Assembly: GCA_012512545.1 (NCBI GenBank)
Contig: JAAZDZ010000129.1
Location: 1-6,154, forward strand
DNA from: Alcaligenaceae bacterium
Lineage (GTDB): Bacteria > Pseudomonadota > Gammaproteobacteria > Burkholderiales > Burkholderiaceae_B
Direction of reading: 5' to 3'
Length of the DNA: 6,154 bases
Of the stretch, positions 1 through 5,820 are shown piece by piece. Every line of letters starts with the position of its first letter. Position 1 is the stretch's first letter. The translations under genes and the position numbers were made by a program. Below the pieces are notes generated by a model, which was given only the letters and a program-made list of their open reading frames with translations, ran no database searches and had not been told where the DNA came from.

Positions 1-46
<46 letters not shown>

Positions 47-83
47 GGTTGAGTTGCTTTACTACAGAAGCTGAAGTGCTTTC

Positions 84-157
84 TGGAGCGGGTGAAGGGA
101 ATCGAACCCTCATCTTCAGCTTGGAAGGCTGTTGCTCTACCATTGAGCTACACCCGC
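84..157 (-). tRNA. tRNA-Gly (anticodon TCC)
   Basis: This is a 74-nt gene with the CCA end encoded (84-86 on the plus strand). Acceptor strands GCGGGTG and CACCCGC pair fully, and the D-arm reads GTAGCTCAATGGTAGAGC. The anticodon loop CTTCCAA gives TCC, which reads GGA and GGG glycine codons. The T-arm is GAGGGTTCGATTCCCTT. The outermost anticodon-stem pair is an A-A mismatch, which may simply lengthen the loop side of the stem. It sits 37 bp from tRNA-Thr and 65 bp from tRNA-Tyr, consistent with one precursor cut by RNase P and 3' nucleases. Confidence 0.97.
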
Positions 158-222
158 GAGGAACGATTCACCTACTGAACACCCATGAAAAGCCCATGAG
201 TGAGCAACTGCTGAAAAAGCTG

Positions 223-309
223 TGGTGGTGGGAGTTGGATTCGAACCAACGTAGGCGCAAGGCCAACAGATTTACAGTCTGCCCCCTTTAACCACTCGGG
301 AATCCCACC
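223..309 (-). tRNA. tRNA-Tyr (anticodon GTA)
   Basis: This is an 87-nt class II tRNA with a long variable arm and an encoded CCA (223-225 on the plus strand). Acceptor strands GGTGGGA and TCCCACC pair fully. The anticodon arm CAGACTGTAAATCTG gives GTA (tyrosine), and the T-arm reads GTTGGTTCGAATCCAAC. It is the first gene of the Tyr-Gly-Thr cluster. Its 5' end lies about 9 nt below the predicted transcription start of the promoter at 325-353, so the primary transcript would have almost no leader. Confidence 0.97.
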
Positions 310-324
310 AACAGCGAATTTCGT

Positions 325-353
325 ATTATGCGCGATCTGATTTTGGTTGTCAA
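325..353 (-). promoter_or_regulatory. sigma-70 promoter of the tRNA-Tyr-Gly-Thr(-tuf) operon
   Basis: On the minus strand a perfect -35 hexamer TTGACA (348-353) is followed by a 17-bp spacer and the -10 hexamer CATAAT (325-330, 5 of 6 consensus). The predicted start is near 318, just upstream of tRNA-Tyr. AT-rich sequence lies above the -35. This is the strongest promoter-like sequence in the window, as expected for a stable-RNA and tuf operon. It separates that operon from the upstream parB transcript. Confidence 0.82.
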
Positions 354-406
354 GCGCTTAACAGAAATTCTTTGAGATGATGCTGCCAGACGACAACAGC
401 GCGGAG

Positions 407-443
407 GGTTTTGAGAAAACCAGAGAAGGAATGGCTCAAAACC
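407..443 (-). other. alternative hairpins in the parB 3' region (possible weak terminator or processing signal)
   Basis: On the minus strand the segment CTCAAAACC (407-415) can pair perfectly over 9 bp with GGTTTTGAG (435-443), leaving a 19-nt loop. Its last six bases can instead pair with GGTTTT (416-421) around a 3-nt loop. The two structures exclude each other. No run of U follows, so this is not a standard intrinsic terminator. It lies 31 bp after the parB stop and could mark the 3' end of the mnmG-rsmG-parAB transcript. That role is a guess from position. Confidence 0.35.
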
Positions 444-473
444 TGCCGACACGCATGATAACTGAAAATGCGA

Positions 474-1400
474 TCAGTTGTCTGCGACCGCCGCAGCCAG
501 ACCTTGTTGTTCCAGCAAGGCGTTGAGATGATCCCAGCCATGAAAGTCGATAATCAGCTGGCCACGTTTGCCAGCACCCATTTTCAATGACACTTTGGTT
601 CCCAGATGATCTGAAAGTGCGGTTTCCATGCGTTTTGCATCGCCGCTCTGGGCGGCTTCCTTTTTCTTGGCTGGGGCCGCAGCGCCCTCTTCACGTTCGC
701 GGATACTGCGGCCAACGAGTTTTTCGGTATCCCGCACCGACATGGCTTTGGCAATGACTTCATTGGCCAGCATGATCTGATTGGCAGCATCCACGGCCAG
801 CAGCGCCCGCGCATGGCCCATATCAATGTCACCCGCCAGAAGCATGGTTTGTACCGGTTCGGCCAGATTCAGCAAGCGCAGCAGGTTGCTGGTGGCTGAA
901 CGGGAACGGCCTATGGCCTGAGCGGCCTGTTCGTGAGTGAGATTGAATTCATCCAGCAGGCGCTTTACGCCCTGCGCTTCTTCCAGCGGATTGAGGTCTT
1001 CACGCTGGATGTTTTCTATCAGGGCCATGACGGCCGCGTTTTCGTCGGCGACCTCGCGCACCAGCACAGGCACTTCTTCCAGGCCCGCCAGGCAGGCTGC
1101 GCGGTAACGGCGTTCGCCTGCAATGATTTCATATTTACCGCCCGGCTTGCCATCAATCGGGCGCACCAGAATGGGCTGCATGACCCCCTGGGTACGGATG
1201 GAATCGGCCAATTCGTTCAAAGCGCCTTCATCCATGCGGGTGCGCGGCTGGTATTTGCCTGCCTGCAACTGCTTGACCTTCAAGGAGCCCGGCTGGCTTT
1301 CTTCTTCCTTGGCGCGCCCCAGCGAACCAATGATCTGCGCATCGGCTCCCAGCAAGGCATCCAGCCCTCTACCCAGCCCTTTGGTTTTTCTCGTTGCCAT
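474..1400 (-). CDS. parB: chromosome-partitioning protein ParB (CTP-dependent parS-binding clamp)
   Basis: A 308-residue ParB/Spo0J-family protein, normal chromosomal length. ParB binds parS, uses CTP to close as a clamp, slides onto flanking DNA and recruits ParA and SMC to segregate the origin. In order: an N-terminal ParA-contacting peptide KGLGRGLDALL (7-17); the CTP-binding domain with GERRYRA (95-101) and ENIQRE (129-134); a helix-turn-helix from LTHEQAAQAIGRSRSATSNL (154-173) that reads parS; a low-complexity Ala/Lys/Glu linker (about 234-252); and a C-terminal dimerisation domain ending in GWDHLNALLEQQGL. The ATG at 1400 has AGGAG 9 nt upstream and lies 19 bp after the parA stop. Its likely targets, two parS sites, lie at 5076 and 5760 in this window. 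Nothing looks truncated. Confidence 0.97.
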   Translation of the reverse strand: MATRKTKGLGRGLDALLGADAQIIGSLGRAKEEESQPGSLKVKQLQAGKYQPRTRMDEGALNELADSIRTQGVMQPILVRPIDGKPGGKYEIIAGERRYRAACLAGLEEVPVLVREVADENAAVMALIENIQREDLNPLEEAQGVKRLLDEFNLTHEQAAQAIGRSRSATSNLLRLLNLAEPVQTMLLAGDIDMGHARALLAVDAANQIMLANEVIAKAMSVRDTEKLVGRSIREREEGAAAPAKKKEAAQSGDAKRMETALSDHLGTKVSLKMGAGKRGQLIIDFHGWDHLNALLEQQGLAAAVADN

Positions 1401-1419
1401 AATGTGAATCTCCTGTGTA

Positions 1420-2256
1420 TCAAGTGCGAGCGCGGGCCGCTTGTTTCAGGCCCTCGCGCTTCATGCGCCGGATAAGTTCGTTGCCGAATTCCAGATATGC
1501 TTTGGCGCCACGGGAGCTTTTGTCATACACAACTCCCGGCATACCATGGCTGGGTGCTTCGGCCAGCCGCACGTTGCGCGGAATGATGGTTTTGAACACC
1601 CGGTCGCCAAAATGGGTTTCAACTTGCGCCGATACCTGCTGTTGCAGGGTCACCCGGGCATCGAACATTACCCGCAGCAAGCCGATCAGTTGCAGATCGG
1701 GGTTGATATTGGCGTAAACGCGTTTAATGGTGTTGACGAGGTCGGACAACCCTTCCAGTGCAAAATACTCGCACTGCATCGGAATGATGACGCCCGAAGC
1801 CGAAGCCAGGCCGTTCAGAGTGAGCAGAGACAGCGTGGGTGGGCAATCAATCAGGATGAAGTCGTATTCGTGCCGTATGTCGTCAATAGCCCGCTTGAGA
1901 CGGGCTTCGCGCCCTTCCATCTGAACCAGGTCGATTTCCGCGCCTGATAGTTCTCTGTTTGAGGGCAGTACATCGTACTTGCCTGTTTCAGAAGCGACGC
2001 GCGCATCCTGGATGGAAACTTCGCCAAGCAGGACTTCATAAAGGTTGGCCTGCAAGTTGTTTTTATCGACGCCGCTACCCATGGTGGCGTTTCCTTGAGG
2101 GTCAAGGTCGATCAGCAGAACGTCTTTCTTCAAGGCTGCCAGAGCAGCCGCCAGATTGATGGCAGTGGTTGTTTTTCCCACCCCACCCTTCTGATTGGCT
2201 ATGCAGAAAACATAAGCACCCGTCGTGGTGACGTGTTTGTCATTCTTGTTTGTCAT
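1420..2256 (-). CDS. parA: chromosome-partitioning ATPase ParA (Soj/MinD family)
   Basis: A 278-residue deviant-Walker ATPase. ATP-bound dimers of this family coat the nucleoid and are released by ParB, which pulls parS complexes apart. It shows KGGVGKTT (23-30) with the signature lysine, the A' motif LIDLDPQGN (48-56), Walker B ILIDCPP (134-140) and a C-terminal basic tail. There is no N-terminal helix-turn-helix, so it is chromosomal type Ib rather than plasmid type Ia. I chose ATG 2256 because it overlaps the rsmG stop as ATGA and has AAGGA 5 nt upstream, which suggests translational coupling. An in-frame ATG at 2280 would add eight residues (MAYGARNR) inside rsmG, but it has no ribosome-binding site. 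Confidence 0.96.
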   Translation of the reverse strand: MTNKNDKHVTTTGAYVFCIANQKGGVGKTTTAINLAAALAALKKDVLLIDLDPQGNATMGSGVDKNNLQANLYEVLLGEVSIQDARVASETGKYDVLPSNRELSGAEIDLVQMEGREARLKRAIDDIRHEYDFILIDCPPTLSLLTLNGLASASGVIIPMQCEYFALEGLSDLVNTIKRVYANINPDLQLIGLLRVMFDARVTLQQQVSAQVETHFGDRVFKTIIPRNVRLAEAPSHGMPGVVYDKSSRGAKAYLEFGNELIRRMKREGLKQAARART

Positions 2257-2924
2257 GCGATTCCTTGCTCCGTAAGCCATACCAGACAGCGGTGCGCATC
2301 CAGGTCGGGGACCTGCAGAGGCTCAATACGAGCCACACGCCATGATGTCTTGCTCGACAACTCTTCAATTTCTTCGGTGGGTTCGCGCCCTTTCATAGCC
2401 AGCAACTGCCCGTTTTCCGAAACATGCCTGCCGGCAAGCGTAGCGAAATCGGCGAGAGAAGCAAATGCGCGCGAGACAACGAGATCTGCTTCAAACAGCG
2501 GCAGCTGTTCTACCCTTGCGTGGTGGGCCTGCAGGTTGGGCAAACGCAAGACCCCTGCCACATAGCGGATGAACGTCGCTTTTTTCTCGACAGTATCGAC
2601 GCAATGTATGGTGGCCTCCGGGCACATGGCGGCCAGCACTACCCCAGGCAGCCCGGCACCTGAGCCGACATCCACCACCACCGGGTATACTGTGTTTTTA
2701 TACAGCACCTTCTGAATGGAAGGGATGATGGAAAGGCTGTCGAATAGATGCTGCACCAGCATCTGCTCCGGGTCGCGAACCGCCGTCAAGTTGTAACTAC
2801 GATTCCAGCGCTGCAACTGCTCAAGGTATGTCAGCAGCACGTGCTCCTGGCTGGGGCTGATATCCAGGCCCAAGTCTGCCGCCGCCGCTCTCAGACGCGG
2901 CGCAAATTGGTGTGTGGCTGTCAT
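2253..2924 (-). CDS. rsmG: 16S rRNA (guanine-N7) methyltransferase RsmG (GidB)
   Basis: A 223-residue class I methyltransferase. The family uses S-adenosylmethionine to make m7G at position 527 (E. coli numbering) of 16S rRNA in the 530 loop, and its loss gives low-level streptomycin resistance. Visible are the family N-terminal block WNRSYNLTAVRDPEQMLVQH (40-59), the SAM motif I VVVDVGSGAGLPG (82-94), the acidic motif II VDTVEKKATFIR (109-120), and VVSRAFASL followed by AMKG. ATG 2924 begins 4 bp after the mnmG stop, with GGG-rich sequence as a weak ribosome-binding site. The frame extends upstream to a TTG inside mnmG (2975), but that adds an unconserved leader and is rejected. Length is close to known family members. 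The stop overlaps the parA start. Confidence 0.96.
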   Translation of the reverse strand: MTATHQFAPRLRAAAADLGLDISPSQEHVLLTYLEQLQRWNRSYNLTAVRDPEQMLVQHLFDSLSIIPSIQKVLYKNTVYPVVVDVGSGAGLPGVVLAAMCPEATIHCVDTVEKKATFIRYVAGVLRLPNLQAHHARVEQLPLFEADLVVSRAFASLADFATLAGRHVSENGQLLAMKGREPTEEIEELSSKTSWRVARIEPLQVPDLDAHRCLVWLTEQGIA

Positions 2925-2928
2925 GACC

Positions 2929-4848
2929 CTACCCTGTTGCCCTGGCACTTGCCTGCAAACGTTTAAGCTGCACAAGAATCAAAGAAACCGCCGCTGGGGT
3001 AATGCCCGATACGCGGCTGGCCTGACCAATGGTGGCCGGGCGAGCCTGTTTGAGGTGGTGTCGCGCTTCCATGGAAAGGCTTGGCACCTTGTCGTAGTCG
3101 AAGCCCTCAGGGATAAGCATGTTTTCCTGAATTCGCTGGCGTTCTACATCCTGAGCCTGCTTCTGGATATAACCGGCATACTTAACCTGGATTTCTACCT
3201 GCTCGGCCACTTTCGGGTCTGCAACTCCGGGGCCGAAAAGCAGCCCCCCTTCAATACCATCGGCTTGCATCAAAGAAGCGTAATTCACCTTGGGCCGCTT
3301 AAGCAGATCATGGGCATTGGCTTCCTTTTCCAAAGCCTGACCCAGCAGGGATTCAGCTGTATGCGCTGCAATCACCTTGGGGTTGATCCAACTGCTGCGC
3401 AGGCGCTGGATTTCCGCTTCTACAGCTTCTTTTTTCCGACTGAAGGCAGCCCATCGGTTGTCGTCCACCAACCCAAGCTGCCGACCTGTTTCTGTCAGCC
3501 GCATATCCGCATTATCTTCGCGCAGGCTGAGACGGTATTCCGCCCTGGAGGTAAACATGCGATAAGGCTCTGTAACGCCCCGGGTGATCAGGTCATCCAC
3601 CAGCACCCCCAGATACGCTTCGCTGCGCTGCGGATACCAGGCTTCCTGTTCTTTGACTTTTCTGGCCGCATTCAGCCCCGCCAATAATCCTTGCGCCGCG
3701 GCCTCTTCATAGCCTGTGGTGCCGTTGATCTGTCCGGCAAAATACAGATTGGCGATAGCGCGTGTTTCGAGGGTGGGGTGCAGGCCGCGAGGGTCGAAGT
3801 AGTCGTACTCTATGGCATAGCCAGGCCGCATGATGACAGCGTTTTCCAATCCATGCATGGATCTCAACATCGCCAGTTGAATATCAAAAGGCAGACTGGT
3901 TGATACCCCGTTCGGGTAAATTTCCTTGCTGCTCCACCCTTCCGGCTCAAGAAAGATCTGATGGCTGGCTTTATCCGAAAACCGGTGGATTTTATCTTCA
4001 ATGGATGGACAGTACCGTGGCCCAACCCCTTCTATGGTGCCAGCATCGCTATACATGGGGGAACGATCCAGACCAGAGCGGGCAATATCGTGCGTGCGCT
4101 CGTTGGTATGGGTAATCCAGCATGGCAGTTGTTCCGGGTGCTGACCTGCATTTCCCATGAAAGAAAACACGGGGATAGGGTCAGTATCGCCAGGCTGTGT
4201 TTCCAGCGCGTCGAAATCAATACTGCGGGCGTCTATACGCGGTGGCGTGCCTGTTTTCAGGCGGCCTTGAGCCAGGTTCAGTTCTTTGAGCCGCTGGCCA
4301 AGTGTTATTGCCGGAGGGTCCCCTGCCCTGCCCGCCGAATAATTTTCCAGCCCCACATGAATGCGGCCGTTCAAAAATGTGCCTGCTGTCAACACCACGG
4401 TTTTTCCGCGGAATACCAGACCTATTTGAGTCTTGGCGCCAACTACCTTCTCGCCTTCCAGCAACAGGTCTTCTACAGATTGCTGAAAGATTGTGAGGTT
4501 GGGCTGATTCTGTAGTACACAGCGAACAGCTTGCCGATATAACGACCTGTCCACCTGTGCGCGTGTTGCGCGAACAGCCGGGCCTTTTGATCGGTTCAGG
4601 ATGCGAAACTGAATTCCTGCCTGGTCAGTAGCCTGGGCCATGATGCCGCCAAGTGCATCAATTTCCTTTACCAGGTGGCCCTTCCCTATTCCACCGATGG
4701 ACGGATTGCATGACAGTTGGCCAAGGGTGTCGATATTGTGAGTCAACAACAATGTTTGAACGCCCATACGTGCAGCAGCCAGAGCTGCCTCTGTACCTGC
4801 GTGGCCACCGCCCACCACGATCACATCGAATTCGTCAGGGTAAATCAT
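2929..4848 (-). CDS. mnmG: tRNA uridine-5-carboxymethylaminomethyl modification enzyme MnmG (GidA), FAD-binding subunit
   Basis: A 639-residue protein. With the GTPase MnmE it installs cmnm5 or nm5 groups on wobble U34 of tRNAs that read split codon boxes, using FAD, NADH and methylene-tetrahydrofolate. Visible are the dinucleotide fold [11 protein letters not shown] (8-18), the redox-site SCNPSIGG with Cys47, the family signature [11 protein letters not shown] with Cys280, the second signature [17 protein letters not shown] (near 370-390), and a C-terminal MnmE/tRNA-binding helical domain. ATG 4848 gives MIYPDEFDV at the conserved N-terminus and puts the first cysteine at 47, as in E. coli. 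The frame stays open to a GTG at 4938, but those 30 residues are not family-like and have no ribosome-binding site. The ribosome-binding site at 4848 is weak (GAAAG). It is the first gene of the mnmG-rsmG-parA-parB operon. Confidence 0.97.
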   Translation of the reverse strand: MIYPDEFDVIVVGGGHAGTEAALAAARMGVQTLLLTHNIDTLGQLSCNPSIGGIGKGHLVKEIDALGGIMAQATDQAGIQFRILNRSKGPAVRATRAQVDRSLYRQAVRCVLQNQPNLTIFQQSVEDLLLEGEKVVGAKTQIGLVFRGKTVVLTAGTFLNGRIHVGLENYSAGRAGDPPAITLGQRLKELNLAQGRLKTGTPPRIDARSIDFDALETQPGDTDPIPVFSFMGNAGQHPEQLPCWITHTNERTHDIARSGLDRSPMYSDAGTIEGVGPRYCPSIEDKIHRFSDKASHQIFLEPEGWSSKEIYPNGVSTSLPFDIQLAMLRSMHGLENAVIMRPGYAIEYDYFDPRGLHPTLETRAIANLYFAGQINGTTGYEEAAAQGLLAGLNAARKVKEQEAWYPQRSEAYLGVLVDDLITRGVTEPYRMFTSRAEYRLSLREDNADMRLTETGRQLGLVDDNRWAAFSRKKEAVEAEIQRLRSSWINPKVIAAHTAESLLGQALEKEANAHDLLKRPKVNYASLMQADGIEGGLLFGPGVADPKVAEQVEIQVKYAGYIQKQAQDVERQRIQENMLIPEGFDYDKVPSLSMEARHHLKQARPATIGQASRVSGITPAAVSLILVQLKRLQASARATG

Positions 4849-4965
4849 TCTTTCAAAGAAAAAGGCAGAGCAGATAAGCAAGACTATGTGTGGCGCTCTG
4901 CTGGGAGGAGGAGCCGTTTCCGGGAAATATTCAGCCACGGAAGACTCAAAAAAACGTAGCGCATG

Positions 4966-4981
4966 CCCTTAGATGTAAGGG
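4966..4981 (-). other. hairpin at the 5' end of the mnmG leader
   Basis: A perfect inverted repeat CCCTTA (4966-4971) / TAAGGG (4976-4981) with a 4-nt loop lies within a few bases of the predicted transcription start. On the minus strand a run of seven T (4948-4954) follows 11 nt after the stem. That gap is too long for a standard intrinsic terminator. It could be a 5'-stabilising stem-loop or part of a leader control element. No function is shown. Confidence 0.4.
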
Positions 4982-4989
4982 ATGACGCC

Positions 4990-4995
4990 ATTATA
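4990..4995 (-). promoter_or_regulatory. -10 element of the mnmG-rsmG-parA-parB operon
   Basis: The minus strand reads TATAAT here, a perfect -10 hexamer, between the repeat region and the operon. No good -35 hexamer is seen at 16-18 bp spacing and there is no extended -10 TG, so the promoter may be weak or activator-dependent. A start near 4983 would leave a leader of about 135 nt before ATG 4848. It is the only strong -10 match I see upstream of mnmG. Confidence 0.55.
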
Positions 4996-5075
4996 CTTGC
5001 CGCGCATTCAAAATCATATTGGAGGCTGGACTAAAAAGTAACACCTCGGAAGGAGGTCGCGGGGCTGTTGGTTAG

Positions 5076-5091
5076 TGTTTCACGTGGAACA
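5076..5091 (-). promoter_or_regulatory. parS: parS centromere site 1 (ParB-binding)
   Basis: The minus strand reads TGTTCCACGTGAAACA, which fits the widely conserved chromosomal parS consensus TGTTNCACGTGAAACA exactly. It is a near-palindrome around CACGTG. ParB, encoded about 3.7 kb away in this window, would load here. It sits at the left boundary of repeat copy 1. Confidence 0.93.
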
Positions 5092-5115
5092 TTGTGTTTT
5101 TTTGTCTCTTTTTTC

Positions 5116-5136
5116 TGTGGGTAACTTTGTGGACAA
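5116..5136 (-). promoter_or_regulatory. pair of DnaA-box-like 9-mers, copy 1
   Basis: On the minus strand TTGTCCACA (5128-5136) and TTACCCACA (5116-5124) each differ from the DnaA box TTATCCACA at one position. They share orientation and are spaced 12 bp apart, start to start. Next to them, toward parS, is a T-rich tract (about 5092-5115), which is A-rich on the box strand. Two near-boxes beside an A/T-rich tract is typical of bacterial origin unwinding regions. A role in replication is inferred. Confidence 0.6.
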
Positions 5137-5140
5137 GTGC

Positions 5141-5170
5141 GGCCGAGTGGAGAACTCCAGCCTCTCGGCC
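5141..5170. other. hairpin in the diverged part of repeat copy 1
   Basis: GGCCGAG (5141-5147) and CTCGGCC (5164-5170) are perfect inverted arms. Nested inside, TGGA (5148-5151) pairs with TCCA (5156-5159). In copy 2 the same place has different arms that still pair, CGCGA (5827-5831) with TCGCG (5847-5851). A stem is kept although the sequence changed. Confidence 0.5.
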
Positions 5171-5365
5171 AGAGCTTCTTCGCCACAACACAGGGATGCC
5201 TTCTGCGCCGTGTTGATATTACCTTGCTTGACCTCGCCCTAATGGACGTGGCTTACGCTTGGGCGCGTGGTCAATCTTGGTTTTGGGGCGGAAGGTCTCT
5301 ACAGGTGTGAATCATTAACTGCGATCTAAAGCTGAAGTTTCATTTTTGGAGTGAAAGACGGTGCT

Positions 5366-5386
5366 TTAAAGAGTGGGGTTCTTTAA
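5366..5386. other. 7-bp inverted repeat conserved in both repeat copies
   Basis: TTAAAGA (5366-5372) and TCTTTAA (5380-5386) form a perfect stem around a 7-nt G-rich loop. The same 21 bp recur at 6057-6077 without change, inside the best-conserved block of the repeat. No U-run follows it, so a terminator is not supported. It could be a protein-binding site or an RNA stem; function unknown. Confidence 0.4.
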
Positions 5387-5426
5387 TGGCGGGTGTCAGG
5401 GGTGAGATCTTCTTTGGGTCCTAAAG

Positions 5427-5645
5427 AGCGTGTGGAGCCAGTGAAGATGCCGCTCCCCTCACCGGCCCTGCGGGCTTCCTTCGCTTCCGGCTTTGGACAG
5501 AGCGCCCGCTGAACTCGCGCGGCTTGCAGTCCCCCGGACTGCAAGCACCCATCGCGCTCAAACAGCAGCGGCCTTGCCTCTCCGTCCAATGCCTGCAGCT
5601 CAGCGGTTCAGAAGTCGCCGGGCATCTTCACTGGCCCCACACGCT
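5427..5645. repeat. 219-bp imperfect palindrome, possible MITE-like or foldback intergenic element
   Basis: Outer arms 5427-5451 and 5621-5645 are inverted repeats matching at 24 of 25 positions. Inner arms 5522-5532 and 5536-5546 are a perfect 11-bp inverted repeat with a CCC loop at the centre. A middle pair (5489-5502 with 5580-5593) also matches, with two differences. All three are centred near 5534, so the whole segment can fold into one long interrupted hairpin. I see no clear target-site duplication and no transposase. Its left arm recurs at 6118-6142. A minus-strand reading frame across it is probably spurious. Whether it is dispersed in the genome cannot be judged from one window. 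Confidence 0.65.
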
Positions 5646-5759
5646 TTGCGGTTGATTGGGGTGTAAATCTCTTCGTTCATGGAAAGGGTTAGCTTAACGA
5701 TTTAACCGGGGCTTGATCCTTACTTTATGGTGGCAATTTTTGGACCGTTATCACCCTGC

Positions 5760-5775
5760 TGTTTCACGTGAAACG
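5760..5775 (+). promoter_or_regulatory. parS: parS centromere site 2 (ParB-binding)
   Basis: TGTTTCACGTGAAACG matches the parS consensus at 15 of 16 positions; only the final A is G. The inner 14 bp GTTTCACGTGAAAC are a perfect palindrome. It sits 684 bp from site 1, at the same place in repeat copy 2. ParB binding is likely but may differ in strength from site 1. Confidence 0.88.
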
Positions 5776-5799
5776 TTGTGCTTTTGTGTCTCTTTTTTC

Positions 5800-5820
5800 T
5801 GTGAGTAACTTTGTGGACAA
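5800..5820 (-). promoter_or_regulatory. pair of DnaA-box-like 9-mers, copy 2
   Basis: This is the counterpart of 5116-5136. TTGTCCACA (5812-5820) is unchanged. The second box reads TTACTCACA (5800-5808), two differences from TTATCCACA but one from the looser TTWTNCACA. Spacing and orientation match copy 1. The second box may be weaker than in copy 1. Confidence 0.5.

Larger units (their letters stand above)
5076..5759 (+). repeat. tandem repeat unit, copy 1 (parS, DnaA boxes, palindromic element)
   Basis: This is the full visible unit of a tandem repeat; its first 388 bp (5076-5463) recur from 5760. By hand alignment the first 65 bp differ at 6 positions. A short hairpin segment (about 5141-5178) is strongly diverged, with a 7-bp length difference. 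Positions 5179-5240 differ at 8 of 62, and 5241-5463 at 7 of 223. The offset is 684 bp before the diverged segment and 691 bp after it. Homology starts exactly at parS, and the bases just before it do not match between copies. The rest of the unit (5464-5759) cannot be compared because the window ends. Confidence 0.93.

Noticed and set aside
49..291. Plus-strand open frame of 80 codons
   Set aside because: It runs antisense across tRNA-Gly and into tRNA-Tyr, which explain the sequence fully.
933..1475. Plus-strand open frame of 180 codons
   Set aside because: It is antisense to parB, whose motifs are all intact. No independent support.
2914..3687. Plus-strand open frame of 257 codons
   Set aside because: It is antisense to the 3' half of mnmG and the start of rsmG, both clear family members. 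The protein shows no domain pattern; it is a shadow frame.
4948..4981. Intrinsic terminator or attenuator in the mnmG leader
   Set aside because: The stem is only 6 bp and the T-run begins 11 nt after it, so it fails the usual stem-then-U layout. Listed only as a hairpin.
5383..5589. Minus-strand open frame of 68 codons across the palindrome
   Set aside because: It lies almost wholly in the inverted-repeat element, has low-complexity Arg/Ala/Glu-rich content, no recognisable domain and no clear ribosome-binding site. Such frames are commonly mis-annotated in intergenic repeats.
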